Positions 34,185-42,737 of a stretch of 64,000 bases of DNA are shown piece after piece. The stretch's first letter is position 1. Every line of letters begins with the position of its first letter. A program made the translations under genes and the position numbers. The stretch comes from Actinomycetota bacterium (GTDB lineage Bacteria > Actinomycetota > Acidimicrobiia > Acidimicrobiales > Palsa-688). Location: contig JAJPKN010000038.1 of assembly GCA_021323695.1 (NCBI GenBank), forward strand, positions 62,001-126,000, read 5' to 3'. Below the pieces are notes generated by a model that worked only from the letters and a program-made list of their open reading frames with translations, was not told the origin of the DNA and searched no databases.

Positions 34185-34836
34185 CCGCCTGGCCGATCCA
34201 GCGGTCGAGCTCGGCAGCGTTCACCTTACCGGGGACATAGGCGTACACGCTCCCGTCCGGGGCGACCAGGAACGAGGAAGGCAGGACGGTCAGGCCGTAG
34301 GAGACCGAAGCCTCGGGGTCGTTGACCGCGGGCCAGTGGGCGTGCCGGGCAGCCAGGAACTTCCCCAGCTGGGACGCGTCGGAGGGGTCATAAGCGACAG
34401 TGAAGACCATGGCGTCGCCCCGGCCGGCGTGCTGGTCGGCGAACTTCACCAATTGGGGCAGCTCCTGTGCGCACGGGTAGCACCACGTGGCCATGAAGTT
34501 GACCAGGACCCACCTCCCCCGGAACTGGGCCAGGGAGTAATGGCCGCCGGTCAGGCCCGGCCCCGAGACCGGTGGGGCAGGCTTGCCCACCAGCACGCTC
34601 TGGGCCAGGGTCTGCGAGGACGGCCGGGCATAGGCGATCAGCCCTATCAGCACGGCCACCACGGCGGCCACCCCCAGGCTGGACCACAGCACCACCCGCC
34701 GGCGACGGTGCGGGCGGCTACGAGGTTGCCGGCCGGCCACGGGGGAGCTGGGCCCGGCCACGGGGGAGGCTGCCCCAGACCGGGGGGAGCTGGGCCCGGC
34801 CACGGGGGAGCTGGCCTCCGAGACATCCTGCTGCAA
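34159..34836 (-). CDS. ccmG: TlpA/CcmG-type membrane-anchored thioredoxin
   Basis: CcmG/DsbE-like thioredoxins pass electrons to CcmH and apocytochrome c outside the membrane. The 225-residue protein has a low-complexity N-terminus with SSPVAGPSSP repeats, a membrane helix (VVLWSSLGVAAVVAVLIGLIA), then a TlpA domain with the redox motif NFMATWCYPCAQELPQL near residue 118 and the cis-proline region VLPSSFLVAPDG. The TTG start has GGAGG upstream. It lies between ccmF and ccmH in the Ccm operon. Confidence 0.9.
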   Translation of the reverse strand: MQQDVSEASSPVAGPSSPRSGAASPVAGPSSPVAGRQPRSRPHRRRRVVLWSSLGVAAVVAVLIGLIAYARPSSQTLAQSVLVGKPAPPVSGPGLTGGHYSLAQFRGRWVLVNFMATWCYPCAQELPQLVKFADQHAGRGDAMVFTVAYDPSDASQLGKFLAARHAHWPAVNDPEASVSYGLTVLPSSFLVAPDGSVYAYVPGKVNAAELDRWIGQAGAQGAGRA

Positions 34837-34860
34837 CAGTTCCCTCCTCCCCCTCAGAAG

Positions 34861-36894
34861 CTAGGCGCCCGGCCCGGCCCCGGTAGCCACGCTCACAGGC
34901 AAGGAACTGGCCGCCACGGCCGTGCGGGGGCCCCCGTCCTCGGCACCCTCGCGGCCGGTGCCCGGCTCTGCCCTGGCCCCACCGGGCACCTTGGCCGGGC
35001 GCCGGGGCCACAGGGCCAGGCCCGCCCCCAGGACGAGCACCAACCCCCCTACCCACAGCCACATCACCAGCGGCTCGACGACCACCCCAACTGTCACCGG
35101 GCCACGGCCAGGACCGGGCACACTGGCCAGGGCCAGGTAGACGTCCTGGGCCGGGGTCGAGCGCACCGCCGGGCTGCCAACTGCCTGGTTGGAAAGGGCG
35201 AACTGCTGGACAGCAGGGTGGTACGGCCGCCCGTCGACGTCGATGGTCGCGACCAGAGCGGTCCTCCCCGGCGTGACCACCTCCTGCACCCCCCGGAGCA
35301 CGAGCGAGTGCCCTTCGAAGCTGGCCGGCTTGCCCGCCACCAGGGTCAGCTGGCCCTGGTGCTCGTAGGCGTGGCTGGCGGCGAACGCCACCGCCACCAC
35401 CACCAGGCCCAGGTGCGCCACCATGCCCCCCCCGCCCCGGCCAGTGAGGCCCCGCCAACCGGACCGGCGCAACCGGAGGGCCAGCTGGCGCAAGGCCGAG
35501 GCGCCGGCAAAGGCACCCAGGCCGAACACGACCAGGGGCCATGGCCCCCGCAGGCCGGCCGCGGCGCAGGCGACCAGGACCGCTGCCGCCACGGCAGTGG
35601 GCCACCAAAGGCGCCGGCGGACCAGGTCTCCCGCCGCCCCCTGCCACGGCAGCTGGGGGCCCACGGCCATGAGGAACAGCAGGCAGACCACGATGGGCAT
35701 GGTCATGGTGTCGAAGAACGGCCCGCCGACGGTCACCGACGAACCGTTGACGGCCTGGACGACCAGGGGGAAGACCGTACCCAGCAGCACCACGACGGCA
35801 AAGGCAGCAAACAGCAGGTTGTTGGCGAGCAGGGCACCTTCACGCGAGACCGCCGAGCGGATGCTGCCGGGGACATGGAGCTGGTCACCCCGCCAGGCCA
35901 GCAACCCGATGCTGGCGGCGACGGCGAGGGCGAAAAAGCCAAGCAGGGCCGGCCCTACACCCCCGCCCACGGTGAAGGAGTGGACCGACACGAGGACCCC
36001 CGAGCGGGTGAAGAAGGTCCCCAGGATGGTGAGGCTGAAGGTGGCGAGCAGGAGCGAGCTGGCCCAGACGCGCAGCATGCCCCGGCGCTGTTGGACCATG
36101 GCGGAGTGCAAGAACGCGCTGGAGGTGAGCCAGGGCAAAAGAGCGGAGTTCTCGACCGGGTCCCACGACCAGTACCCGCCCCAGCCCAGGACCTGGTAGC
36201 TCCACCACATCCCCAGCACCAGCCCGGCGGTGAGGAACCCCCAGGCCACGAGCGCCCAGCGGCGGGCCTCGGCCAGCCAGGCGTCGCCCAGCTGGCCCGT
36301 GGCCAACGTGGCGACCGCCAGGCAGAACGGCACGGTGAAGCCGACCAGGCCCAGGTACAAAAGGGGCGGGTGGAAAGCGACCAGGGCCCGGTCCTGGAGC
36401 AGCGGGTTGGGCCCCGGCCCCTGGGTGGGCACGGCACCGCTCACCCGGGCGAAGGGGTTGGAGACCGTCAGCACCAGGCCGAAAAAGAACGCCGCCACCC
36501 CATAGCCGGCCACCTTGGCCCAGGCCACCACCTGGTCCTCTCCCCGGCGCCGGTAGCGCAGGTGCATGGCCACCAGGTACCCAGCCAGGACCAGGGCCCA
36601 AAGCAGGACCGAGCCAGCCAGGTCGGACCACATGGCCGTCACCCGGTAGAGCAGGGGTGTGAAGGTGGAGTCGTTGTTGTCCACGTAGCGGAGGGTGAAA
36701 TCGTGGGTCACGAGCGCCCTCTCCATGGCCAAGGTGGCGACGACGGCGCCAGCCAGCACCAGCCACACATAGCTGTTGCCCGCCCGGGCCAAGCTGGGCC
36801 GGCGCCGGGCAGTGCCCAGGGCCAGTGTGACCGCCCCGGCCAGCGCCCCGAGCAGCCCCAGCAGTAGGCCGCTGTCGCCCAGGGCGATGTTCAT
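34861..36894 (-). CDS. ccmF: CcmF, haem lyase subunit of System I cytochrome c maturation
   Basis: CcmF is the polytopic membrane subunit that reduces CcmE-bound haem and attaches it to apocytochrome c. The 677-residue protein, close to the family length, has the tryptophan-rich WWD signature GWGGYWSWDPVENSALLPWL near residue 230, with family blocks RVTAMWSDLAGSVLLWALVLA, AFHPPLLYLGLVGF and FTRSGVLVSVHSF. A periplasmic loop and a last helix before a Pro-rich cytosolic tail complete it. The ATG overlaps the ccmE stop (ATGA). Confidence 0.95.
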   Translation of the reverse strand: MNIALGDSGLLLGLLGALAGAVTLALGTARRRPSLARAGNSYVWLVLAGAVVATLAMERALVTHDFTLRYVDNNDSTFTPLLYRVTAMWSDLAGSVLLWALVLAGYLVAMHLRYRRRGEDQVVAWAKVAGYGVAAFFFGLVLTVSNPFARVSGAVPTQGPGPNPLLQDRALVAFHPPLLYLGLVGFTVPFCLAVATLATGQLGDAWLAEARRWALVAWGFLTAGLVLGMWWSYQVLGWGGYWSWDPVENSALLPWLTSSAFLHSAMVQQRRGMLRVWASSLLLATFSLTILGTFFTRSGVLVSVHSFTVGGGVGPALLGFFALAVAASIGLLAWRGDQLHVPGSIRSAVSREGALLANNLLFAAFAVVVLLGTVFPLVVQAVNGSSVTVGGPFFDTMTMPIVVCLLFLMAVGPQLPWQGAAGDLVRRRLWWPTAVAAAVLVACAAAGLRGPWPLVVFGLGAFAGASALRQLALRLRRSGWRGLTGRGGGGMVAHLGLVVVAVAFAASHAYEHQGQLTLVAGKPASFEGHSLVLRGVQEVVTPGRTALVATIDVDGRPYHPAVQQFALSNQAVGSPAVRSTPAQDVYLALASVPGPGRGPVTVGVVVEPLVMWLWVGGLVLVLGAGLALWPRRPAKVPGGARAEPGTGREGAEDGGPRTAVAASSLPVSVATGAGPGA

Positions 36895-37379
36895 GGCCTC
36901 GGGCTGCCCGTGGCCCTGTGGCCGGCGCTGAGCGGCCGGGCGGGCTGGCGGGCCGGGGCTTCCACGTACGTAGAGCCGTGCTGGACCATGATCTGGCTGC
37001 TGTCGAACACGTCCCCCTGCCAGTGGCCGACGAGCACGACGGGCATGCCCGGCCGGAACAGCTGGGTGGGCGAACCCGTGCTCACGACCGGGACTTTGAC
37101 GTCACTGTCGGTTATCGAGAAGTAGAGCAGGCCTCCCTGGTGGTGAGCGCCCGGGGCTACTGTGCCTTGGATCCGGAACTCACGGGTGCCCAACTGGGCA
37201 CGCCGGGCCACCGCCTGCTTGGCGGTGAGGTAGTAGTCCATGGCGTTGGTGAGCCCCTGGGCCAGCAGGTAACCGAGCGCGCCGAGCAGCACCAGGGCCG
37301 CCACCACCCGCTGGCGGCGGGTGCCGAGGGCACGGCGCCGCGCCACCAGGGCGCGGCCGTGGGTACCATCAGCCGGCAT
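36891..37379 (-). CDS. ccmE: CcmE haem chaperone
   Basis: CcmE binds haem covalently in the periplasm and hands it to CcmF. The 162-residue protein has an N-terminal signal anchor (VVAALVLLGALGYLLAQGL), an OB-fold core (REFRIQGTVAPGAHHQGGLLYFSITDSD, VSTGSPTQLFRPGMPVVLVGHW) and the haem-binding motif H-x3-Y in IMVQHGSTYVEA. This is the classical histidine form rather than the cysteine variant. The ATG at 37379 shares bases with the ccmD stop (TGATG), which settles the start. The stop overlaps ccmF. Confidence 0.93.
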   Translation of the reverse strand: MPADGTHGRALVARRRALGTRRQRVVAALVLLGALGYLLAQGLTNAMDYYLTAKQAVARRAQLGTREFRIQGTVAPGAHHQGGLLYFSITDSDVKVPVVSTGSPTQLFRPGMPVVLVGHWQGDVFDSSQIMVQHGSTYVEAPARQPARPLSAGHRATGSPRP

Positions 37380-37495
37380 CAGGATCCCCGGGAGGACCAG
37401 AACTGCCGCAGAGCCTTCTCCCTGCGCCAGGTACGCCACCCGTAGGCAGCCAGCAGGGCAGCACAAAAAAGCCAGGCCGCCGCCACATAGCTCAC
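37379..37495 (-). CDS. ccmD: CcmD-like 38-residue membrane protein
   Basis: This very short ORF fills the ccmC-ccmE junction exactly. Its GTG overlaps the ccmC stop (GTGA), and its TGA overlaps the ccmE start (TGATG). The product is one hydrophobic helix (SYVAAAWLFCAALLAAYGW) followed by a basic tail (RTWRREKALRQFW), the topology of CcmD, which ties CcmE to the CcmABC ABC complex. Position, size and topology together make the assignment solid even though the family is poorly conserved. Confidence 0.85.
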   Translation of the reverse strand: MSYVAAAWLFCAALLAAYGWRTWRREKALRQFWSSRGS

Positions 37496-38409
37496 CGGAC
37501 GCCCACCTCCGGACGGCCCCCGGCCGGGGGCAGGGCCCCGGCCCCCACCCCGGCCTGTCCGGGAGGTGACCCCGGTGCCGGCGCCAACCTGCGCCCGGGC
37601 CCGTCACCCGCCCAGTCCTCCCGCCCGGCCCACCCAGTGCCAGGCCCTCCCGGCTCGAGCAGGGCCACCTCCGAGCGCCGGGCGGCCAGCGCCGCTTGCA
37701 AGAGCTCGTCTTCGTAGCGCTCCTCCATGACCTCGACGCGGTAGCGGTGCACCATCATCCAGGCAAAGACCAGCCCAAAGGCGACGAAGGAGGCCAGCAT
37801 GGTGGCCAGCTGCCAGCCGTGCACGGTCGGGTTGGGCTGGAGGAGGGTGGTGCCCTGGTGGAGGCTGTTCCACCACGAGGTGGCGTAGTGGTCGACGACA
37901 ACGGTGAGGGCCATCAAGACAGCCACCACTGACGAGGCGAGCGAGCGGGCCTGGGGCTTGTCGATGCCCCGCCGCAGGGCAAGGTACCCGAGGGACATGG
38001 CGAACAGGATGGCGGTCAAGGTGAGGCGGGGGTCCCAGGTCCACCACACCCCCCAGGTGGCCCTACCCCAGATCGAGCCGGTGACGAGGGTGGCCAGGCA
38101 GAACACCGAGCCCACCTCGGCGCCGGCCACAGCCAGACGGTCCCAGCGGGGGCTGCGCGTCCGGGGCCACAGCCACGCCAAGCTGCCCAGGGCACAAAGC
38201 CCGAAACCCACGTAGCACATGGTGGCCACGGCCGGGTGCACGTACAGTATGCGCACCAGCTGGCCCTGCACCACATCAGGGGGGCTCACCCACAGGCCCC
38301 ACCAGGCGGTGACAGCCAGCGCGGCTAAGGCCGACCACCCGAGCGCCCTTGTGGTCAGGGGGCGGAAGGGCAACGCCGGCCCCAAGGAGGCGGGTTCGTC
38401 CTGTCTCAC
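37492..38409 (-). CDS. ccmC: CcmC, haem-handling membrane protein
   Basis: CcmC loads haem onto CcmE. The 305-residue protein has six hydrophobic segments and the WWD-type haem motif WGRATWGVWWTWDPRLTLT near residue 116, flanked by histidines in ILYVHPAVATMCYVG and VVDHYATSWWNSLHQG. The C-terminus carries a non-family Gly- and Pro-rich extension of about 60 residues. The GTG at 38409 is chosen because it overlaps the ccmB stop as GTGA. The frame is open further upstream inside ccmB. Confidence 0.94.
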   Translation of the reverse strand: MRQDEPASLGPALPFRPLTTRALGWSALAALAVTAWWGLWVSPPDVVQGQLVRILYVHPAVATMCYVGFGLCALGSLAWLWPRTRSPRWDRLAVAGAEVGSVFCLATLVTGSIWGRATWGVWWTWDPRLTLTAILFAMSLGYLALRRGIDKPQARSLASSVVAVLMALTVVVDHYATSWWNSLHQGTTLLQPNPTVHGWQLATMLASFVAFGLVFAWMMVHRYRVEVMEERYEDELLQAALAARRSEVALLEPGGPGTGWAGREDWAGDGPGRRLAPAPGSPPGQAGVGAGALPPAGGRPEVGVR

Positions 38410-39080
38410 GTCTCTTCCATCAAAGCCCCAAACGACAGCACACCGCCAGCCAGGTACACGACCGTGAAGCAGGCGAGCAGGCCGAACCAGCGCCAGCCCC
38501 CACCCGGGCCGGCCGACAACCCCAGGGCCGAGCGCCATGCCTGGGTGGCCGCCAGCACCACAGGGGCCAAGACGGGGGCCAGCAGCAACGGGAGCAGGGT
38601 CTCCCGGGCCCGGAGCCCGACCAGCAGCGCCCCGTAGGCCACGCCGGCACCGGCAACCCCGGCGGTTGACACCAAGGCGCTGGCGACCAGCAGCCCCGGG
38701 CCCGCCAGCCGGCTGTGGAACAGCACAGCCACGCCGCCGGCGAGCACAGCTTGGGCCACAAGCAGCTGCAGGGCAACGGCCGCCGCCTTGCCAAGGAAGA
38801 TGCCTGCCGGTTCCAGCCCGGACATCCGCAACCCGTCCGCGGCGCCGTCCGCCGCCTCGACGGCAAAGCTGCGCTGCACGGCCGGCAGCCCGGCGAAGAC
38901 CACCGCCAGCCAGTACAGCCCGGGAGCGGCCTGAGCCAACAAGGAGCGGTCCTGGTCGAAGGCGAAACCGAACAGCAGCAGCACCGTGAGGGCGTACGGC
39001 AGGACCTGGTTCAGGCCGACCCAGGACCGCCGCTCGATGCGGAGGTCCTTGCCGGCGACGACCAGGGCGTCACGCCACAT
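38406..39080 (-). CDS. ccmB: CcmB, ABC permease of cytochrome c maturation
   Basis: The 224-residue protein is a six-helix membrane protein. Its N-terminal block, ALVVAGKDLRIERRSWVGLNQVLPYALTVLL, is the CcmB hallmark, followed by LYWLAVVFAGLPAVQRSFAVE and GLEPAGIFLGKAAAVALQLL. With CcmA it forms the ATP-driven unit that releases holo-CcmE from CcmC. The ATG at 39080 overlaps the ccmA 3' end by 11 bases. The frame upstream lies inside ccmA and is out of register with it. Confidence 0.94.
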   Translation of the reverse strand: MWRDALVVAGKDLRIERRSWVGLNQVLPYALTVLLLFGFAFDQDRSLLAQAAPGLYWLAVVFAGLPAVQRSFAVEAADGAADGLRMSGLEPAGIFLGKAAAVALQLLVAQAVLAGGVAVLFHSRLAGPGLLVASALVSTAGVAGAGVAYGALLVGLRARETLLPLLLAPVLAPVVLAATQAWRSALGLSAGPGGGWRWFGLLACFTVVYLAGGVLSFGALMEET

Positions 39081-39837
39081 GAAAGCCTGCCTGAGCCAGC
39101 GGGGCAGGGCCCACGCCCTCCCGGCTGACGGCCCCCACCTGGCCGGCGGGCGGCCCCACCTGGTGGTCGGTGGGCGGCCCCAGCTCGTCGGCGAGCAGCC
39201 CGCCCACCACTGTCCCCCCCGCGACGGCCAGGGTACGGCCCGCCAGCGCAGTGCTGACAGCAGCTTCGTGAGAGGCAAGCACGACGGTCGCCCCACCAGC
39301 GGCGGCTTCACGGAGGAGCTGGTCCAGGAGGTGGCGATGGGACGCGTCCAGGCCGGCATGGGGCTCGTCCAGCAGCCACAGCTCGGGCTGGCGAGCGGCC
39401 AACATGGCCAGCGCCACCCGGCGGCGCTGGCCGGCCGACAGCCGCCCCACCGCCAAGTCCGCCAGCCGCCCGGTCAAGCCCAAGCGCTCCAAGGCAGGGC
39501 CGGCGGCCGCCTTCGGGGCCCCGGCGGCCCGGGCCGCGAAGCGGACGTTGTCCAGGGCAGACAAGTCCTCGTAAAGCCCGTTGCGGTGCCCGAGCAAGCC
39601 GACCCGGCGCCGTAGGGCACGGGCATCGCGCACCGGGTCCAGGCCCAGGACCGAGGCCTCCCCCGAAGATATGGGCAAGAGGCCGGCGACAGCGCGCAGA
39701 AGGCTGGTCTTGCCGGCACCGTTGGCGCCGCGCAGGACGACTACCTCGCCCTCGGCCACGTCCAGGTCCACGCCGGCCAGCAAGGGGTAACGGCCGGCAA
39801 AGGCGACGACCTGGCGCAGGCGCACGCAAAGGACCAT
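39070..39837 (-). CDS. ccmA: CcmA, ABC ATPase of cytochrome c maturation
   Basis: The 255-residue ATPase has Walker A LRGANGAGKTSLLRAVAGLL near residue 36, Q-loop region HRNGLYEDLSALDN, signature LSAGQRRRVALAML, Walker B ELWLLDEPHAGLD and the switch SHEAAV. The residues following Walker A (SGEASVLGLD) and its place before ccmB fit CcmA. It is the first gene of the ccmABCDEFGH operon. The ATG follows a TAGGGT hexamer by 13 bases. The C-terminus has an extra Pro-rich stretch. Confidence 0.92.
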   Translation of the reverse strand: MVLCVRLRQVVAFAGRYPLLAGVDLDVAEGEVVVLRGANGAGKTSLLRAVAGLLPISSGEASVLGLDPVRDARALRRRVGLLGHRNGLYEDLSALDNVRFAARAAGAPKAAAGPALERLGLTGRLADLAVGRLSAGQRRRVALAMLAARQPELWLLDEPHAGLDASHRHLLDQLLREAAAGGATVVLASHEAAVSTALAGRTLAVAGGTVVGGLLADELGPPTDHQVGPPAGQVGAVSREGVGPAPLAQAGFHVA

Positions 39838-39965
39838 AGGGGCTACCAAAACCCTACCGGAGCCAGGCCTACCAGCAAGGAGCCAGGCCGCCAAAGCCCC
39901 GCCGGCAGGGCTGGCCGAGCACCTCAGGGGCGGCCCAGAGCGGGCGGGCCAGGGCCGGCAAGGCG

Positions 39966-40535
39966 CTAGAGGGAACGGTTCAAGGCAGCCAGCACGGCCC
40001 GAGCCGCGGCGTCGGCGGGCGTGGGCCCTGAGGCTACCCCCCGGCGCAGTTCCCCGGTGGCGGTGTCGCGCAGCACGGCGACCAGGCCCGCGCCCCAGTC
40101 CGGTGGCAGCGCATGGAGGCCGACCACCTCAAAGGGGGCATGGGCGCCCAGCCGGCGCAGGCCCTCGATGACCGCCCTGGCTACCGAGGCAGTGTCCCCG
40201 GCGATGGCGCGTTGGGTGCAGCGCTGGCTCCCCCGTGACAGGTGCACTTCGATGGCCGGCCCGCCCTCAGCCGACAGGGCCAGCACCAGCTTCACCCGCC
40301 CCCCCCGGGCGGCCGGGGGGCGCTCCCGGGGCTGGGAGAGCACCCGGATGTCGGCTGGCTCCTCGAGGTGGCGGGCCACGCAGTGGGCGGCCTCCTCACG
40401 AAGGCGGGCCTCGTCTGCCCCCTGGCTGGCTACCAGCTCGATGACCACGGAACCGTCCCGGTCGGCCAAGGCGACGAACAGCACGCCCGGCAGCTGCCGC
40501 AGTTCCAGCTCGAGGGCGTCGTAGGTGGCGCTCAT
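39966..40535 (-). CDS. hypothetical protein co-transcribed with a diguanylate cyclase
   Basis: The 189-residue soluble protein has two apparent alpha/beta halves: residues 1-65 (LELELRQLPGVLFVALADRDGSVVIELVASQGADEARLREE) and residues about 80-189 (VKLVLALSAEGGPAIEVHLSRG, VARAVIEGLRRLG, ending DAAARAVLAALNRSL). I do not recognise a characterised family. It begins 4 bp after the diguanylate cyclase stop, so it is probably co-expressed and may act in the same signalling path. No membrane segment or catalytic motif stands out. Confidence 0.75.
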   Translation of the reverse strand: MSATYDALELELRQLPGVLFVALADRDGSVVIELVASQGADEARLREEAAHCVARHLEEPADIRVLSQPRERPPAARGGRVKLVLALSAEGGPAIEVHLSRGSQRCTQRAIAGDTASVARAVIEGLRRLGAHAPFEVVGLHALPPDWGAGLVAVLRDTATGELRRGVASGPTPADAAARAVLAALNRSL

Positions 40536-40539
40536 GGGC

Positions 40540-41460
40540 CTAAGCAGTGGCCGCCTTGGCCGCGTACAGCCTCTGGTCAGCCAGGCTCATCAGCGCCTCC
40601 GGGTCAGCCGTGTCGGAAGGGAAACAGGCAACCCCGACCGAAAAGCCCACCGTCGTTTCCGGGACCGCCCGTTCGAGGGCCCTGTTCAGCCGTCCCAGCA
40701 GGGGGGAGAGCGAAGATACGTTCTCCACGCCCACCACCAGCAGGGCGAACTCGTCACCCCCGAGGCGGGCGGCGACGTCACCGCTGCGCAGGGCGGCGCG
40801 CAGCTCAGAACCCACGGCCCGCAACGCCATGTCGCCGGCCGCATGGCCGTAGCGGTCGTTCACGACCTTGAAGTTGTCGAGGTCGAGCAGCACAAGGGCG
40901 AAGGGCCAGCCATAGCGCCGGGCCCGGGCGACCGCCTGGTCCAGCTGCAGCTCGTAGCTCCTGCGGTTGAGCAGGCCGGTCAGGGAGTCGTGGCTGGCGT
41001 CGTGGACGAGCAGGTCCAGGCGTAGCGCCACCTCGGCCAGGCTGGTCACCTCTGCGGCCGCCGAAGGCCCCACCACGGGGGGCTCGGCGTACAGGCCAGC
41101 CCGGCCCGCGGCCGCCCCGAGCAGGTGGGAAGGGACCTCCCCTCCCTCCAGGGCGAGGGGTGCCCTCCTCAGGCGGAACATCTGGGGCCCCTCCGGGCCG
41201 GCGACCACGACGGCCAAGTCGGACAGGCCGTAGTGGGCAGCGACTATCTCCAGCGACTGGTAGATGTACTCGAGGCCGCTGGCCGACCGGGCCAGCAGGC
41301 CAGGCAGCTCAGCCAGACCGCCGTCCGCCTCCCCGAGGCCTCTGCCCTCCCCTGAGCGCGCCGGTGCGCCCGGGCTCCACCCCGCCAAGCCGGGCGCGCC
41401 TGGCTGCTCGGCTTCAGTTGGCGGCTGGGGCTCCGCCATTGGCATGCTCATCTGGTCCAC
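40540..41460 (-). CDS. GGDEF diguanylate cyclase
   Basis: This enzyme makes cyclic-di-GMP from two GTP. The 306-residue cytosolic protein has a Pro-rich N-terminus and a short sensor-like region (residues about 60-145, with LEYIYQSLEIVAAHYGLSDLAVVVAG), then a complete GGDEF domain: HDSLTGLLNRRSYE, FALVLLDLDNFKVVNDRYGH and the active site ARLGGDEFALLV. The product-inhibition I-site RSGD lies exactly five residues before GGDEF. It is the only c-di-GMP synthase in the window and likely feeds the PilZ proteins 10 kb away. The start is GTG; an ATG three codons later is equally possible. Confidence 0.93.
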   Translation of the reverse strand: MDQMSMPMAEPQPPTEAEQPGAPGLAGWSPGAPARSGEGRGLGEADGGLAELPGLLARSASGLEYIYQSLEIVAAHYGLSDLAVVVAGPEGPQMFRLRRAPLALEGGEVPSHLLGAAAGRAGLYAEPPVVGPSAAAEVTSLAEVALRLDLLVHDASHDSLTGLLNRRSYELQLDQAVARARRYGWPFALVLLDLDNFKVVNDRYGHAAGDMALRAVGSELRAALRSGDVAARLGGDEFALLVVGVENVSSLSPLLGRLNRALERAVPETTVGFSVGVACFPSDTADPEALMSLADQRLYAAKAATA

Positions 41461-41570
41461 GAACTACACCCTCTCCCGGGGAGATGGGACAGGTACACGA
41501 GGGGGGGTAAATAGCCTCTGACTTGGCACGATACCCAGCGCACCCGGGCAGGGCCAGCCCAAGGGCACGA

Positions 41571-42737
41571 ATGAGACGCGTAGTGGTCGTGTCGTTCCGT
41601 TTGGGTGGTGCCGACGGCGTATCCGCGGAAGCAGCCAAATGGAAGGCCGCCTTCGAACGCCTGGGCTGTTCGGTATTTACCGTGGCTGGTGAAGGCTCGG
41701 CCGACTACCTCGACCCCGGGCTGGCGCCCGGCGGCTACCTGAACGGTGCAAGCCCGCCGCCTCCCGATACCCGCTCGCTCCGTGACGTCCTGGCTCAGGC
41801 GGACCTGGTCGTGGTCGAAAACCTCTGCTCGTTGCCCCTGAACCCGGCCGCGTCCTGCGCCGTTGCCAGCATCCTGGCCGGCCGGCCGGCCATACTCCGC
41901 CACCACGACCTCCCCTGGCAGAGGCCCGGGCTCGCCGCGGCCCCACCTCCCCCGGACGACCCGGCCTGGTGCCACGTCACGGTCAACGACCGCTCTCGCC
42001 GGGAGCTCGCCCTCCGAGGTATCAAGGCCGTCACGGTCCGCAACGCCTTCGACCCCCACCCTCCCGCGGGTGACCGCCAGGCCGCCCGCCGGGCCTTGGG
42101 GGTGGCCGATCAGGAAGTCCTCGTGGTCCAGCCGACCCGAGCCATCGCCCGCAAGGGGGTCCCCCAGGCGGTGAGGTTGGCCGAGCACCTGGGTGCCTTC
42201 TACTGGCTGGTGGGCCCGGCCGAAGAGGGCTATGGCCCGACAGTGACCTCGTTGCTGCGACGGTCCAAGGTGCGCTCCCATTGGGGCCCGCTGGGGGCCC
42301 TGGTCACCCGGGCCCAGGGCATCGAGCATGCCTACGCGGCTGCCGACCTGGTCGCCTTCCCCTCGACCTGGGAGGGCTTCGGCAACCCACCCGTGGAAGC
42401 GTCGCTGCAGCTGCGCCCGGTAGCCATCGGCCCCTACCCGGTGGCCGCCGAGCTGCGCGCCCTTGGCTTCCAGTGGCTGGACGCGGCCCGGCCGCGGGAG
42501 GTGGCCCGCTGGCTGTCCGAGCCCGACAGGCCTGCTCTGGCCCACAACGCTGAGGTGGCCAGGCGCCACCTCAACCTGGACGAGCTCCCGGGCCGCCTGG
42601 CCGAGCTCGCCCACCAGGTGGGGCTGCAACTGCCCGGGCCGGCCCCGTGGCGAGGCACCAGCAAGGCCCGCCCAGAGGCCAGGAGAGACCGCTCAGAGGC
42701 TACGAAAGAGCTGACAACACCCCCTCCGCGGTGCTGA
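41571..42737 (+). CDS. family 4-like glycosyltransferase
   Basis: The 388-residue protein looks like a GT-B glycosyltransferase: N-terminal Rossmann start VVVVSFRLGGADGVSAEAAKW, ILRHHDLPWQRPG and a C-terminal GT4-type block (VVQPTRAIARKGVPQAVRLAE, then AYAAADLVAFPSTWEGFGNPPVEASL) with the donor-site E-x7-E-like pattern. It may transfer a sugar to a cell-surface or small-molecule acceptor; the target is unknown. Its 3' end overlaps the convergent peroxiredoxin gene by 38 bp. I chose the ATG at 41571, where the protein core begins. Confidence 0.82.
   Translation: MRRVVVVSFRLGGADGVSAEAAKWKAAFERLGCSVFTVAGEGSADYLDPGLAPGGYLNGASPPPPDTRSLRDVLAQADLVVVENLCSLPLNPAASCAVASILAGRPAILRHHDLPWQRPGLAAAPPPPDDPAWCHVTVNDRSRRELALRGIKAVTVRNAFDPHPPAGDRQAARRALGVADQEVLVVQPTRAIARKGVPQAVRLAEHLGAFYWLVGPAEEGYGPTVTSLLRRSKVRSHWGPLGALVTRAQGIEHAYAAADLVAFPSTWEGFGNPPVEASLQLRPVAIGPYPVAAELRALGFQWLDAARPREVARWLSEPDRPALAHNAEVARRHLNLDELPGRLAELAHQVGLQLPGPAPWRGTSKARPEARRDRSEATKELTTPPPRC

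Noticed and set aside
33829-36867. 1012-codon open frame on the plus strand
   Set aside because: It is antisense to ccmF, ccmG and ccmH, has low-complexity His-, Gly- and Gln-rich composition and no domain. Long antisense frames are expected in GC-rich DNA.
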